47,945 nt of DNA from Terriglobia bacterium (GCA_023511585.1 JAIMBF010000015.1:1-47945); one strand, 5' to 3'; shown: positions 1 to 8,847, counted from the stretch's first letter. Numbers and translations are program-made. The notes: generated by a model not told the origin, from the letters alone.

Positions 1-1091
1 CCGCCATCGCCGAAGAAGACGCCGCAGCCTCCACATCGGAAGAGAAAACCGAACCCGCAACACCGCGAAGGCTGCAGCGCGCGCGCGAAGAAGGCCATGT
101 CGCGCTCTCGCGTGAGGTCTCCTCCGCCGCCGGGCTTGTTCTTCTTGCCCTGGCTTTGTTCTTTCTCGGCCCCGCACTCGGACGCGAGATTCTCGCCCGC
201 CTAAGCGTCTTCCTGGTCGGGCCGGACCCCTTCGGAAACCCGATCAAAGCCTTGCATGCCGGGCTCTCCGCCTGGCTTCATGCAACCTTGCCGCTGCTTG
301 CTCTCGCCTTTGCGGGTGCGATGGCGTCCACCTTGTTCCAAACGCGGGGGCTCGTGCATTGGCCTGCCATGCGGCCGGATTTCGGCCGGCTCAACCCAAG
401 GGCGAATCTCGGGCAGATTTTTTCCCGCAGCAACGCAATACAGCTGTTGCTGGCCGTGGTGAAAATGCTGGTCGCGGGCCTTGTCTGCTGGCGTGTGCTC
501 GGCGCCGACCTTGCCCGGCTCGCAACGGCGACATTCTGGGAAGCGCCGCAACTCGCGCGCGAGCTTTTGCGCCTCGGCTTTAAGGTGCTCTTTGCCATTG
601 CCCTCATGGAAGGCGTAATCGCGGGGCTTGATGTGTTGCGCGTGCGTCTGCAATACAATCGCAGGTTGCGCATGAGCCGCCAAGAATTGCGCGAGGAGAT
701 GAAAGAAACCGAAGGCGATCCGCAGGTGAAAATGCGGCTTCGCCAGCTTCGCCGCGCGCGCATGCGCAAGCGCATGCTTGCCCAGGTCAAGACCGCCGCC
801 GTGGTAATCACCAACCCCACCCACTACGCCGTCGCTCTGGCCTACGACCGGGAAAAACACGCCGCCCCGCGCGTGGTTGCTAAGGGTGTCGATGAACTGG
901 CTCTGCGCATCCGCGCCGCCGCCGAAGAACATCGCGTGCCGATCGTTGCCAACCCGCCATTGGCGCGTGCACTCTATCAAGTGCCGCTCGACGTCGAAAT
1001 CCCGCCGGAACACTACAAAGCGGTGGCCGAATTGATCGCCTATGTCTGGCGCCTGACCGGCCGCCTGAAAAGAAAAAGAGAGGCAGCATGA
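1..1091 (+). CDS. flhB: Flagellar export protein FlhB (5' end outside window)
   Basis: FlhB is an inner-membrane component of the flagellar type III export gate and switches substrate class from rod/hook to filament proteins. The reading frame is open from base 3. It begins with a charged stretch (EEKTEPATPRRLQRAREEG) typical of the extreme FlhB N-terminus, so only a few codons are missing. Hydrophobic membrane segments follow, then a basic linker, then the cytoplasmic domain with the self-cleavage motif NPTH at bases 813-824 (cleavage is known to fall between N and P). The frame ends in TGA at 1089-1091 and overlaps the next start codon by four bases (ATGA), which indicates translational coupling with the kinase downstream. 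Identification is firm; the true start lies outside the window. Confidence 0.95.
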   Translation, partial: AIAEEDAAASTSEEKTEPATPRRLQRAREEGHVALSREVSSAAGLVLLALALFFLGPALGREILARLSVFLVGPDPFGNPIKALHAGLSAWLHATLPLLALAFAGAMASTLFQTRGLVHWPAMRPDFGRLNPRANLGQIFSRSNAIQLLLAVVKMLVAGLVCWRVLGADLARLATATFWEAPQLARELLRLGFKVLFAIALMEGVIAGLDVLRVRLQYNRRLRMSRQELREEMKETEGDPQVKMRLRQLRRARMRKRMLAQVKTAAVVITNPTHYAVALAYDREKHAAPRVVAKGVDELALRIRAAAEEHRVPIVANPPLARALYQVPLDVEIPPEHYKAVAELIAYVWRLTGRLKRKREAA

Positions 1092-2806
1092 TGCTTCGCC
1101 GCTTTTTCCGTGCATCCTGGTTCCGCTCCAACATGCGGAGCCTATTGGACCGCTTCCGTCAGCCGCTTGGCGCGCTCGGCCAGGTCTTGTTCGAAGAAGC
1201 CACCGACGGGGTCGTGATTGTCGATCCCGCCTGCCGCGTGGTGCGCGCCAATACCACGCTCGCCCGCATGCTGGGCGCGCAGAACCCGATCAAGCCGGGC
1301 CAGCCTGCCGTAGACATCTTCGATGAAGAAACGCGCGCGAAATGCGCGGGGGCCTTTCGGGAAATCCTTGCCGCCGGAGCAAACGCCGCCGCGCCGGTGC
1401 GCCGATTCGTCGGTCGGCTTCATCGTTCCGGGAACACCGAAGAGCGGGTGGTGGATGTCGATATCGCGGTCGCGCCTTTGCGCGAGGGCGGCGGGAAAAC
1501 CGGCGGGTTCATTCTGCGCATTTCCGACATCACCCCGCTCAAGCGGCTGCAAGCGCAATTGGATCATAGTCGAAAGCTGCAATCGCTGGGGCAGCTTGCA
1601 GGCGGAATCGCGCATGATTTCAACAACTTGCTTACCGCGATTATCGCCGCGGCAGACCTTGCGCTCGGCCGCACGGGCTTAGACCAAGCCACGCTTTTCG
1701 AAGTCGAAGAAATCCGCCGCAACGCCGAACGCGGCAGCGCGCTCGTGCGGCAGCTGCTCGCCTTTTCCCGCCAGCAAACCCTGCAACCGCGGGTGATTTC
1801 CGTAAATGCCGCAATTCGCGATCTTTCCCGGCTTCTCCATCGGCTTCTTGGCGATCAAATCCGTCTGAAGCTTGAACTGGAAGAGCCGGGCTATTTCATC
1901 CGGGCAGACCCCTCCCAATTCGACCAGGTCTTGATCAACCTCGCCGTCAATGCGCGCGATGCCATGCCCGAAGGCGGTATTTTAACAATCCGCAATAGCC
2001 GTTTGATTTTATTCGCTCCTCGCCAGCTCGGCGTGGAAACCATGCCCCCCGGCCGCTACGTCGTCATCACCGTTGAGGATACCGGCACCGGCATCCCGCC
2101 CGAAATCCTGCCCCATATCTTCGACCCTTTCTTCACAACCAAACGCGACCGCGGCGGTTCCGGGCTGGGGCTCTCCACCGTGCACGGAATTGTCCGGCAG
2201 TCCGAGGGCTTCGTCGCGGTGGAAAGCACGCCCGGCAAAGGCACGGCGGTGCACATCTATCTTCCCCGTTGTGCGGCCCCCAAACAGGAGCCGCCGCAAG
2301 CCGCCGCGCCGAAAGCACCGCTCGGCCCCGCGAAAGAAGCCCAAAGCTCGGCGCCTCCGCGCCCGGCTGCCCAACCGCAGCCAAGCCCCGCGCCGGCGGC
2401 GGCCCCAAACCCCGCTCCATCCCGCACCGTGCTTGTAGTGGATGATGAGGCCTCGGTCCTCCGCCTCGCCTGTTATTTTCTCAGCCAGCGCGGCTTTGAC
2501 GTTCTGGCGGCAGAAACCGGTGAAGCGGCACTGGCTTTACTGGAAAATCACAATCTTACAACGAAACTTTCCGCTGTTGTCAGCGATGTGGTCATGCCGG
2601 ATATAGACGGGCCGAGTCTGCTCCGGCGCTTGCGTTCCCTACGCCCCGATCTGCCGGCGATTCTGGTTTCCGGCTATGCCGAGGAATCGTTAAGAAAAGA
2701 CGTTTCCGCAGAAAACGTCGTCTTCTTGCCAAAACCCTACACCCTGGCCGAGCTCGGCAATGCGCTCGAAAAAGTCATAAATTCCGTTGCTTGCACTGAA
2801 TTATGA
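1088..2806 (+). CDS. cckA: CckA-like hybrid histidine kinase/response regulator
   Basis: Predicted 572-residue hybrid sensor kinase. In order it has a PAS-like domain (about 30-150), a HisKA dimerisation helix with the H-box GGIAHDFNNLL (phosphoacceptor His176), a HATPase domain (N-box around Asn288, G-boxes DTGTGIPPE and GSGLGLSTVHGIV), a Pro/Ala-rich linker (about 395-446) and a receiver domain (acidic DDE at 452-454, phosphoacceptor Asp500, Lys549). The H-box and G2-box wording is that of CckA, which feeds phosphate through ChpT to the cell-cycle and flagellar regulator CtrA in alphaproteobacteria. Caulobacter CckA carries two N-terminal membrane helices; none is evident here, so this version looks soluble or peripherally bound. 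The overlap with flhB suits a role in motility control. The family is certain; orthology to CckA is an inference. Confidence 0.85.
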   Translation: MMLRRFFRASWFRSNMRSLLDRFRQPLGALGQVLFEEATDGVVIVDPACRVVRANTTLARMLGAQNPIKPGQPAVDIFDEETRAKCAGAFREILAAGANAAAPVRRFVGRLHRSGNTEERVVDVDIAVAPLREGGGKTGGFILRISDITPLKRLQAQLDHSRKLQSLGQLAGGIAHDFNNLLTAIIAAADLALGRTGLDQATLFEVEEIRRNAERGSALVRQLLAFSRQQTLQPRVISVNAAIRDLSRLLHRLLGDQIRLKLELEEPGYFIRADPSQFDQVLINLAVNARDAMPEGGILTIRNSRLILFAPRQLGVETMPPGRYVVITVEDTGTGIPPEILPHIFDPFFTTKRDRGGSGLGLSTVHGIVRQSEGFVAVESTPGKGTAVHIYLPRCAAPKQEPPQAAAPKAPLGPAKEAQSSAPPRPAAQPQPSPAPAAAPNPAPSRTVLVVDDEASVLRLACYFLSQRGFDVLAAETGEAALALLENHNLTTKLSAVVSDVVMPDIDGPSLLRRLRSLRPDLPAILVSGYAEESLRKDVSAENVVFLPKPYTLAELGNALEKVINSVACTEL

Positions 2807-2941
2807 AAGTATTGCGTACGCCCGACTCGACGTTTTTTATGTTCACTTTTTGTCCAAAACCCTCGGATTTGAAAACAAATGATGAACGATTCGTTAATGA
2901 CCCTCCCACCCTAGAATAAAATGTAAAATCTTTAATATTCG

Positions 2942-3730
2942 TTACTTCCCATGGAACTCAGGGGCTCTCCGCTCCGCCATGGCTTTCACCCCTTCCTGAA
3001 AATCCTTCGTCCGCCGCAGCCATTCCTGCTCCACAAGCTCCCGCTCCGTGGCCGCTTCAATCGCCTCCACGGCGCCGCGGCGAAGCGTGGCACGCGTCGA
3101 AAGCACCGCGAGCGGAGCCGACTGCGCAATTTCCTCCGCCAACGCAAGCGCGGCGTGCCGAAGCTCCGCCTGCGGCACCAGAACGTCGGCCAGGCCCATG
3201 GCAAACGCTTCCTCGCCGCGTATGCGCCGGGACGTGTAAAACAGCAGCGCCGCCTTCTGCGGCCCGACCAGTCGCGGCAGCGTATAGGTCAAGCCGAAGC
3301 CCGGATGAAACCCAAGCCGCGTGAAATTCGCGCAAAACCGCGCTTCGGGGCAAGCGACTCGGAAATCCGCAACCAAGGCAAGCCCAAGCCCTCCGCCTAC
3401 GGCCGCGCCCTGCACGGCCGCAATAATCGGCTTTTGCGTGCGAAACAGGCGGATCGCCTCTTTGTAGAGATGTTTGCCGCCGCCGGTTTCCTCGGTGCTG
3501 CCGGTTGCCGGCCGGCGCGCGAGATCCGCTCCGGCGCAAAAGTTCTTGCCCTGCGCGGCAAGTACGATCACCCGGCAGGAAGGCTCGGCATCGAACGCCT
3601 CAAAAGCCGCAGCGATCTCCGCAATCAGCGCTTTGTCGAAGTAATTATCCGGCGGGCGGCGCAGCTCCACAAAGCCCACATGCCGCTCCTGCCAAACGCC
3701 GATATCCTTGTAACCCGCAGCCTTGTTCAT
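2942..3730 (-). CDS. Crotonase-fold (enoyl-CoA hydratase/isomerase family) protein lacking both canonical glutamates
   Basis: 262-residue protein of the crotonase superfamily, which binds acyl-CoA thioesters and stabilises an enolate in an oxyanion hole. Family signatures are KNFCAGADL and the glycine-rich AAVQGAAVGGGLGLALVADF. Laid against mammalian enoyl-CoA hydratase, the catalytic Glu144 position (GGCELAM) is Gly and the Glu164 position (FGQPEILLG) is Phe (FCANFTRLG). It is therefore unlikely to be an ordinary hydratase and may be an isomerase, hydrolase or decarboxylase type. The ATG start at 3730 lies five bases after the stop of the acyl-CoA synthetase gene, so the two form an operon, which suggests shared acyl-CoA chemistry. 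A longer open frame upstream runs antisense through the synthetase gene and is not part of this protein. The exact reaction is unknown. Confidence 0.85.
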   Translation of the reverse strand: MNKAAGYKDIGVWQERHVGFVELRRPPDNYFDKALIAEIAAAFEAFDAEPSCRVIVLAAQGKNFCAGADLARRPATGSTEETGGGKHLYKEAIRLFRTQKPIIAAVQGAAVGGGLGLALVADFRVACPEARFCANFTRLGFHPGFGLTYTLPRLVGPQKAALLFYTSRRIRGEEAFAMGLADVLVPQAELRHAALALAEEIAQSAPLAVLSTRATLRRGAVEAIEAATERELVEQEWLRRTKDFQEGVKAMAERRAPEFHGK

Positions 3731-3735
3731 GGCTT

Positions 3736-5859
3736 TCACACCTTTGCATCCACGACAATCAGAGCATCGGCCACGCTCACGCCTTGGCCTTCCGCATGCA
3801 CCAGCACCGGATTGAGCTCCACCTCGGCAACCTCGTTCCGGCAAGCCGCGGCAAAGGCGGAAAGCGCCGCCGTCAGCCGCGCGAGCGCCACCACGTCCGC
3901 CCGCGGTGCGCCGCGATAGCCCGCCAGCAAACGCGCGTTGGCAAGCTCGGCGATCATCTCCATCGCCTCCGACTCGTCTACAGGGGCCAAGCGATAGGCG
4001 GTATCCTGCAAGAGCTCGGCCGCAATGCCGCCGGCCCCGAGCATCACAACCGGGCCGAAGGTCGCATCGCGCACCGCGCCCACGATCATTTCCACCCCCG
4101 GCGGCGCCATCGGCTCCAGCAACACGCCGGCAAGCGCCGCGCCGGCAACGCTGCGGCCCTTGTCCATCAGCGCGGCAAACGCTGCTTCCAACTCCGCCTC
4201 CGTGCGAATGTTCAGCTGCACGCCGCCCACATCGGTTTTGTGCAAAATGGCGGGAGATTGCACCTTCGCTGCCAGGGGGAAGCCCAAACGCCGCGCGGCT
4301 CTCGCAAGTTCCTCCTTGGTCCGCACCAAAATGCGCGGCGCGATGGGAATTCCCCATTCCGCCAGGACCTCCTTGGCGAAAAACTCCATCCACGGCCCCG
4401 GATGGGCGCGAAGCTTCTCAAGCAGGCTCTCGGAAGCACGCGCAACGGCCGAAGCGGGTTCGGCCCGCACGCGCACTTGGCTGCCAAGCGCCTTGGCGGC
4501 GGCAGAGAGAGCGTGAAGATTGGTGTGGATCGCAGCGCCGGCTTCCGCCAAACCCCGCCGCGCGAGGGGCGAAGGCAAGGTGTAGCTGAAAAACAGTACC
4601 GGCTTTTCGCGTCGGGCAAGCAGGGGCGCAAGCTCCTCCGGCTGCACGGAAAGGCGCGTATCGTTCGCCGCCGAGAAAGTCACGGCAATCAGGTCAACCT
4701 CGGCGCTGTCGGTCAAAAGCCCGATGGTGCGGTTCATGCCGCCGGAATGCACCGCTTGTGCGGTAATATCCACCGGGTTGCGGGTTGATCCGTAGGAAGG
4801 GATGTAGCTCCGAATTTCGGCCTGCAGGCCGGGCGAAAGCTCGGGCAAGGAAAAACCCGCGGCGGCCAGCGTATCGGCAAGCCACGCCCCCGCCCCGCCC
4901 GAGGTGGTAATAATGCCTGCCCGCCGGCCGCGTGCGGGCGGGCTTGTGGTCAACGCCGCCAAAATCGCCAGCGCCTCGTCCGGATCCTGCGCGGGAATCA
5001 TGCCCAAGCTGCGAAACGCCGCCCGATACGCGCACTCCCAGCCGGTCATGGCGGCGGTGTGAGAGGCGCTGGCCCGGCTGCCTCCTTCCGAATGCCCCAC
5101 TTTCACCACCACCACGCGTTTGCCCCGCTGGGCGGCAAGCCGGGCCGCTTCCGCAAAGCGCGCCGCATCGCGCACCGTTTCCAGAAACAAAAGCAAAGCG
5201 GCGGTCTCGTCATCGGAGACGAGATGCCAAAAGCAATCGGCCGCCGTGAGATCCGCCTCGTTTCCGGTGGTAATCAGAGACGAAAACCTCAGCCCCAGCA
5301 CCCGCCCGCGATTCAAAAAGGAAAACCCGATCCCGCCGCTTTGCGCCACCACGCCGATGCGCCCGGCGCCGGCAATGACCGGAGCATCCCCCGCATGCGC
5401 ATCGACCGCGGGGCTGAACGTAGCCGCCACGCCCGCAACGGCGTTGTAAAACCCCTCCGAGTTGGGACCCAGGATGCGCATCCCCGTTTCCTGCGCGATC
5501 TGCTTCAGCCGAGTCTGAAGCGCGGCCGCCGCGCCGCCCTCTTCGGCAAAGCCCGAGGAAATCACCACCGCATACGGAATGCCCGCCCGCGCGCAGGCCA
5601 GCAGCGAATCGGGCACATGCGGCGCCGGAATCACCACCACGGCGAGATCCACCGGCGCGCCGATGGCCGATACGTCTTTATAACAGCGGAGGCCGTCGAT
5701 TTCCGCATAACTTGGGTTGACCGGGTAGATCGGCCCGGCAAAGCCGCCTTTGCGCAGCAGCTGCAAAAGCCGGCCGCGAATCCGGCCGGCATCAGGCGAG
5801 GCGCCGATCACCGCAATGGCGGAAGGAGCAAACAAGCGCGAAAGCATGGCAGGAAGCAT
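3736..5859 (-). CDS. ADP-forming (NDP-forming) acyl-CoA synthetase, fused alpha-beta type
   Basis: About 707 residues. It matches the ADP-forming acetate/acyl-CoA ligase family, which couples acyl-CoA and ADP plus phosphate reversibly through a phosphohistidine. The N-terminus is a CoA-binding Rossmann domain (RLFAPSAIAVIGAS). A succinyl-CoA-ligase-like domain follows, with the SHTAA motif that carries the phosphorylated His in this family and IITTSGGAGAWLAD. The C-terminus is an ATP-grasp domain (AILHKTDVGGVQLN). Alpha and beta parts are fused, as is common in bacteria. The start is uncertain: ATG at 5859 has a GGAG about ten bases upstream, ATG at 5847 gives the tidiest family N-terminus, and a TTG at 5883 follows a G-rich Shine-Dalgarno-like run. 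It is the first gene of a pair with the crotonase and is divergent from recA. The acyl substrate cannot be told. Confidence 0.88.
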   Translation of the reverse strand: MLPAMLSRLFAPSAIAVIGASPDAGRIRGRLLQLLRKGGFAGPIYPVNPSYAEIDGLRCYKDVSAIGAPVDLAVVVIPAPHVPDSLLACARAGIPYAVVISSGFAEEGGAAAALQTRLKQIAQETGMRILGPNSEGFYNAVAGVAATFSPAVDAHAGDAPVIAGAGRIGVVAQSGGIGFSFLNRGRVLGLRFSSLITTGNEADLTAADCFWHLVSDDETAALLLFLETVRDAARFAEAARLAAQRGKRVVVVKVGHSEGGSRASASHTAAMTGWECAYRAAFRSLGMIPAQDPDEALAILAALTTSPPARGRRAGIITTSGGAGAWLADTLAAAGFSLPELSPGLQAEIRSYIPSYGSTRNPVDITAQAVHSGGMNRTIGLLTDSAEVDLIAVTFSAANDTRLSVQPEELAPLLARREKPVLFFSYTLPSPLARRGLAEAGAAIHTNLHALSAAAKALGSQVRVRAEPASAVARASESLLEKLRAHPGPWMEFFAKEVLAEWGIPIAPRILVRTKEELARAARRLGFPLAAKVQSPAILHKTDVGGVQLNIRTEAELEAAFAALMDKGRSVAGAALAGVLLEPMAPPGVEMIVGAVRDATFGPVVMLGAGGIAAELLQDTAYRLAPVDESEAMEMIAELANARLLAGYRGAPRADVVALARLTAALSAFAAACRNEVAEVELNPVLVHAEGQGVSVADALIVVDAKV

Positions 5860-5924
5860 GCCGCAAGCGCTCCGTTCCGCCAAGCGGCGGCTCCCCCCCT
5901 CTCTGCCTGTTGCCTAAGTGTTCC

Positions 5925-5947
5925 TATCTGTGAGAAACTAGCAGATA
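5925..5947. promoter_or_regulatory. Inverted repeat TATCTG-N11-CAGATA in the recA/acyl-CoA synthetase divergent region
   Basis: Perfect six-base arms at 5925-5930 and 5942-5947 separated by 11 bases, about 90 bases upstream of the recA start. It is neither the GTTC-N7-GTTC SOS box common in alphaproteobacteria nor the enterobacterial CTGT-N8-ACAG box, and neither of those was found in this region by eye. It could be an operator for either divergent gene. The assignment rests on symmetry and position only. Confidence 0.35.
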
Positions 5948-6034
5948 CCACTATTGGGCGAGATCACAAACGTACCTGCCGATGGTGGGTTGTGCCGAAA
6001 AGGGCTTGGCCTTTGCATACAGGGACAAATCGGA

Positions 6035-7075
6035 ATGGAAAAAGATAGAGCGCTGGAAGCGGCGCTGGCGCAGATCGAACGAAGCTTCGGCAAAGGCTCG
6101 ATCATGCGCATGGGGGCAAAACGCTCCGATGAGGCGATTGAGGTGATTCCCTCCGGCTCTTTGGGGCTTGATCTCGCGCTCGGCATCGGCGGGCTCCCCC
6201 GCGGGCGCATCGTGGAGATTTACGGGCCCGAAAGCTCGGGCAAAACCACCTTGGCGCTGCACGCCATCGCCGAGGCGCAAAAACGCGGAGGCACCGCGGC
6301 GTTCATCGATGCCGAACACGCCTTGGATCCCATCTACGCGCGAAAGCTCGGAGTCGATGTCGACAATTTGTTGATCAGCCAGCCCGATGCCGGCGAACAG
6401 GCGCTGGAAATCGCCGATACCTTGGTCCGCTCCGGCGCCGTGGATGTGCTGGTCATCGATAGCGTGGCCGCTCTCGTCCCGCGCGCCGAGCTTGAGGGCG
6501 AAATGGGTGATTCGCATGTCGGGCTGCATGCGCGGTTGATGAGCCAAGCGCTGCGCAAGCTCACCGGATCCGTCTCCCGCAGCAACACATTGCTGATTTT
6601 CCTCAACCAGATCCGGCTCAAAATCGGCGTGATGTTCGGCAACCCGGAAACCACCACCGGCGGCAACGCATTGAAATTCTATGCCTCGGTGCGCATGGAG
6701 ATCCGCCGGATCGGCCAAATCAAAGATCGTGACCAGGTGTCCGGCAACCAAACCCGCGTGAAAATCGTCAAAAACAAGCTCGCCCCGCCCTTCCGACAGG
6801 TGGAGTTCGACATCATGTACGGCGAAGGGATTAGCAAAGTGGGTGAGCTGATCGATCTCGGCGTCAAAGCAGGGGTGGTGGAAAAATCCGGCGCCTGGTT
6901 CAGCTACGATAGCCAGCGCATCGGCCAGGGGCGGGAGAATGCCAAGCTCTTCCTGCGGGATCACCCCGAAATCGCCGAGGCGATCGAGCGTAAGATCCGC
7001 GAACAGGCGGGCGTGGTCGCCAACGCCATGCTGGCGGCCTCCGATGAGGCCGGGGAGATGCAAGCCGCTGACTGA
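6035..7075 (+). CDS. recA: Recombinase RecA
   Basis: 346-residue RecA, the ATP-dependent strand-exchange protein that also triggers LexA self-cleavage. Key signatures are the Walker A motif GPESSGKTT, the segment [12 protein letters not shown] (Walker B), the L2-region stretch [18 protein letters not shown] and the usual N-terminus [20 protein letters not shown]. The start at 6035 is chosen because it begins with that conserved sequence and follows an AGGGA nine bases upstream; an in-frame ATG at 5954 would add 27 residues unlike the family. Length is normal for alphaproteobacteria. The upstream gap holds the inverted repeat at 5925-5947. The 3' end overlaps the probable start of the deaminase-like gene. 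Confidence 0.98.
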   Translation: MEKDRALEAALAQIERSFGKGSIMRMGAKRSDEAIEVIPSGSLGLDLALGIGGLPRGRIVEIYGPESSGKTTLALHAIAEAQKRGGTAAFIDAEHALDPIYARKLGVDVDNLLISQPDAGEQALEIADTLVRSGAVDVLVIDSVAALVPRAELEGEMGDSHVGLHARLMSQALRKLTGSVSRSNTLLIFLNQIRLKIGVMFGNPETTTGGNALKFYASVRMEIRRIGQIKDRDQVSGNQTRVKIVKNKLAPPFRQVEFDIMYGEGISKVGELIDLGVKAGVVEKSGAWFSYDSQRIGQGRENAKLFLRDHPEIAEAIERKIREQAGVVANAMLAASDEAGEMQAAD

Positions 7076-7532
7076 CCTTTCCCCTCTTTCCCGATCCGGG
7101 CCGCTTACCGAAGCCGCCGAACCGCTCAGCACGGAAGATCTCGCTCTGGTTGAGCAAGCGCGCGCCGCGCTCCTGCGGCATTATCGGCCGTTTTGGCACA
7201 CGCTTGCCGCAGCCATTCGCGGCACCGACGGGCGCGTCTGGACCGGCCTCCATCTCGGGGCAACCGTGGGGCGGCTTTCGATTTGCGCCGAGGCGGTTGC
7301 GCTTGGCCGGGCGGTCTTGGAAGGCGATGGCGGCGTTGAGACCGTGGTTGCGGTGCGCCATCCCAAGCCCGAGGAAGCATGTCAGGACCTTGAGGTTGTT
7401 CCCCCGTGCGGAGCATGTCGCGAAATGTTTTTTGATTTCAGCCCCGATGCCCGAATTATCCTGCCGGGGCCGGGAAAGGTGCTGTTGAAAGTTCCTCTGC
7501 GCGCCTTGTTGCCGAACCCCTATCGGCGATAA
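7044..7532 (+). CDS. Cytidine deaminase-like zinc enzyme
   Basis: Small deaminase-fold protein with the zinc and proton-shuttle motif SICAEAVAL (Cys-Ala-Glu) and the second zinc motif PPCGACREM. This is the arrangement of tetrameric cytidine deaminases and blasticidin-S deaminase relatives, which remove the 4-amino group of cytosine nucleosides. The start is uncertain. The ATG at 7044 lies inside the 3' end of recA (32-base overlap), and between it and the conserved core there is no other ATG, GTG or TTG in frame. A CTG at 7068, overlapping the recA stop, is possible. The full protein would be 162 residues from 7044, or about 154 from the CTG. It is probably co-transcribed with recA. Substrate is not proven; broader nucleoside or nucleoside-analogue deaminases share these motifs. 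Confidence 0.8.
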   Translation: MRPGRCKPLTDLSPLSRSGPLTEAAEPLSTEDLALVEQARAALLRHYRPFWHTLAAAIRGTDGRVWTGLHLGATVGRLSICAEAVALGRAVLEGDGGVETVVAVRHPKPEEACQDLEVVPPCGACREMFFDFSPDARIILPGPGKVLLKVPLRALLPNPYRR

Positions 7533-7560
7533 AACCGTATCGCTGAAGGGCCGCTTCGCA

Positions 7561-8766
7561 ATGCCGCCGATTCCCCGCTACAGGGCTCATGCCGGTCCGG
7601 CTGTGTTTTCCGCCGGCTTCCGCCCGTTCTTTCTGTTGGCCGCGCTGTGGGCGGGCCTTGCCATCCCGCTTTGGCTTGCCGCGCTGCACGGCGCCGAATT
7701 GCCAACCCGCCTGCCCGCGCTGGTCTGGCACATCCATGAAATGGCTTTCGGCTACGGTGCGGCGGTGGTTGCGGGCTTTCTGCTCACCGCCATCCCGAAT
7801 TGGACGGGAAGGCTGCCGCTGCAAGGCGTGCCTCTTGCCGTTCTCGCCGCGCTTTGGCTTCTCGGCCGCCTTGCCGTAACCGTGGGCGCCGGGCTGCCTG
7901 CGCCGCTGGTCGCGCTGCTCGATCTGATCTTCCCAGCCGTCTTCCTCGCCGTGGTGGCGCGGGAAATCATCGCCGGGCGCAACTGGCGCAACCTTCCCAT
8001 GCTGGCGGCGCTCGCTTCGCTGCTTGCCGGCAATCTGCTGGTGCATCTCGAGCTCTTGGGCGTTGCCGAGACCGCTCTCCTCGGCAATCGGCTCGGCGTG
8101 GCAACGCTTTTGATGTTGATCGGCTTTGTCGGCGGCCGGATCGTGCCGAGCTTCACCCGCAACTGGCTGGTGAAGCAGGACCCCGGCGCGGAGACCCCAG
8201 CCCCGTTCGGCTGGATCGACCGGGCGGCGATTGCTTTAAGCTTGTTTGCGCTGCTCTCCTGGGTGATCGCGCCGCAAAGCGGCCTCTGCGCGATCTTGGC
8301 AATCATTGCGGGGATTGCAGTGGCCCTGCGGCTGTATCGCTGGCGCGGCGAAAAAACCTGGGCGGAACCGCTGCTGGCCATTATGCATCTGGCTTACGGA
8401 TGGCTGGCATTCGGTTTTCTCCTGCTGGGGTTTGATCACTTTCTGCCGGTGCTGCCCGCAAGCACGGCGGTGCATGCGCTGACCGTGGGCGCCATCGGCA
8501 CCATGACCTTGGCGATGATGACGCGGGTCGCGCTCGGCCATACCGGCAGGCCGCTCGCCGCCGGCCCGGCCACGCGCGTGATCTACGCGCTGATCACGCT
8601 GGCTGCTCTCTTGCGCCTCTTTGCTCCGTTGGCTGGCGGAGGGTATTTTGGGGCGCTGCTGGCCGCGGGCATCGCGTGGAGCGCGGCGTTCGGATGTTAT
8701 CTTCTCTTCTATACGCCCGTGTTGGCGCTGCCGCGGGTGCGGGCGGAAGCCGCGCGGCCGGTTTAG
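7561..8766 (+). CDS. nnrS: NnrS family multi-pass membrane protein
   Basis: 401-residue, very hydrophobic protein with about twelve predicted transmembrane segments. The N-terminal pattern FSAGFRPFF, then WHIHEMAFGYGAAVVAGFLLTAIPNW, and later MTLAMMTRVALGHTGR match NnrS. NnrS proteins are heme- and copper-containing membrane proteins linked to nitric-oxide stress relief in denitrifying and pathogenic bacteria. The histidines in HIHEM and GHTGR are the likely metal or heme ligands (inference). It starts 28 bases after the deaminase stop, so it may be read through from recA. No FNR or NsrR-like palindrome is visible in the short gap. No denitrification genes lie nearby, so the NO connection is taken from family knowledge only. 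Confidence 0.85.
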   Translation: MPPIPRYRAHAGPAVFSAGFRPFFLLAALWAGLAIPLWLAALHGAELPTRLPALVWHIHEMAFGYGAAVVAGFLLTAIPNWTGRLPLQGVPLAVLAALWLLGRLAVTVGAGLPAPLVALLDLIFPAVFLAVVAREIIAGRNWRNLPMLAALASLLAGNLLVHLELLGVAETALLGNRLGVATLLMLIGFVGGRIVPSFTRNWLVKQDPGAETPAPFGWIDRAAIALSLFALLSWVIAPQSGLCAILAIIAGIAVALRLYRWRGEKTWAEPLLAIMHLAYGWLAFGFLLLGFDHFLPVLPASTAVHALTVGAIGTMTLAMMTRVALGHTGRPLAAGPATRVIYALITLAALLRLFAPLAGGGYFGALLAAGIAWSAAFGCYLLFYTPVLALPRVRAEAARPV

Positions 8767-8809
8767 CAGGCAAGCTTTCGCGGGCAGAAGAGCCTTGTTC
8801 GGGCGTCCT

Positions 8810-8838
8810 CTTGCTTCATCCGAAGCGGCGCGCCATCT
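8810..8838 (+). promoter_or_regulatory. Sigma-32 (RpoH)-like promoter upstream of hslVU
   Basis: A CTTGCTT element (8810-8816) and a CGCCATCT element (8831-8838) are 14 bases apart. The sigma-32 consensus is CTTGAAA, 11-16 bases, CCCCATNT, so the -10 matches at all but one position and the -35 keeps the essential CTTG. The expected start point falls only about three bases before the hslV ATG at 8848, which has no visible Shine-Dalgarno, so the mRNA may be leaderless. hslVU is a classical heat-shock operon and rpoH lies 9 kb away. Confidence 0.5.
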
Positions 8839-8847
8839 AGCGCCATC

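Noticed and set aside
2942-4393. Crotonase gene extended to a 483-residue fusion
   Set aside because: The added N-terminal part runs through the neighbouring synthetase gene in another frame and has the composition of an out-of-frame translation; the ATG at 3730 gives a normal family length.
3505-4788. Long plus-strand frames opposite the synthetase, recA-region, ribosomal and tuf genes
   Set aside because: They are antisense shadows in GC-rich DNA, with no family sequence, no ribosome-binding sites and complete overlap with firmly identified genes.
5884-6034. Alphaproteobacterial SOS box (GTTC-N7-GTTC or GAAC-N7-GAAC) upstream of recA
   Set aside because: A GTTC is present at 5920-5923 but has no partner at the right spacing.
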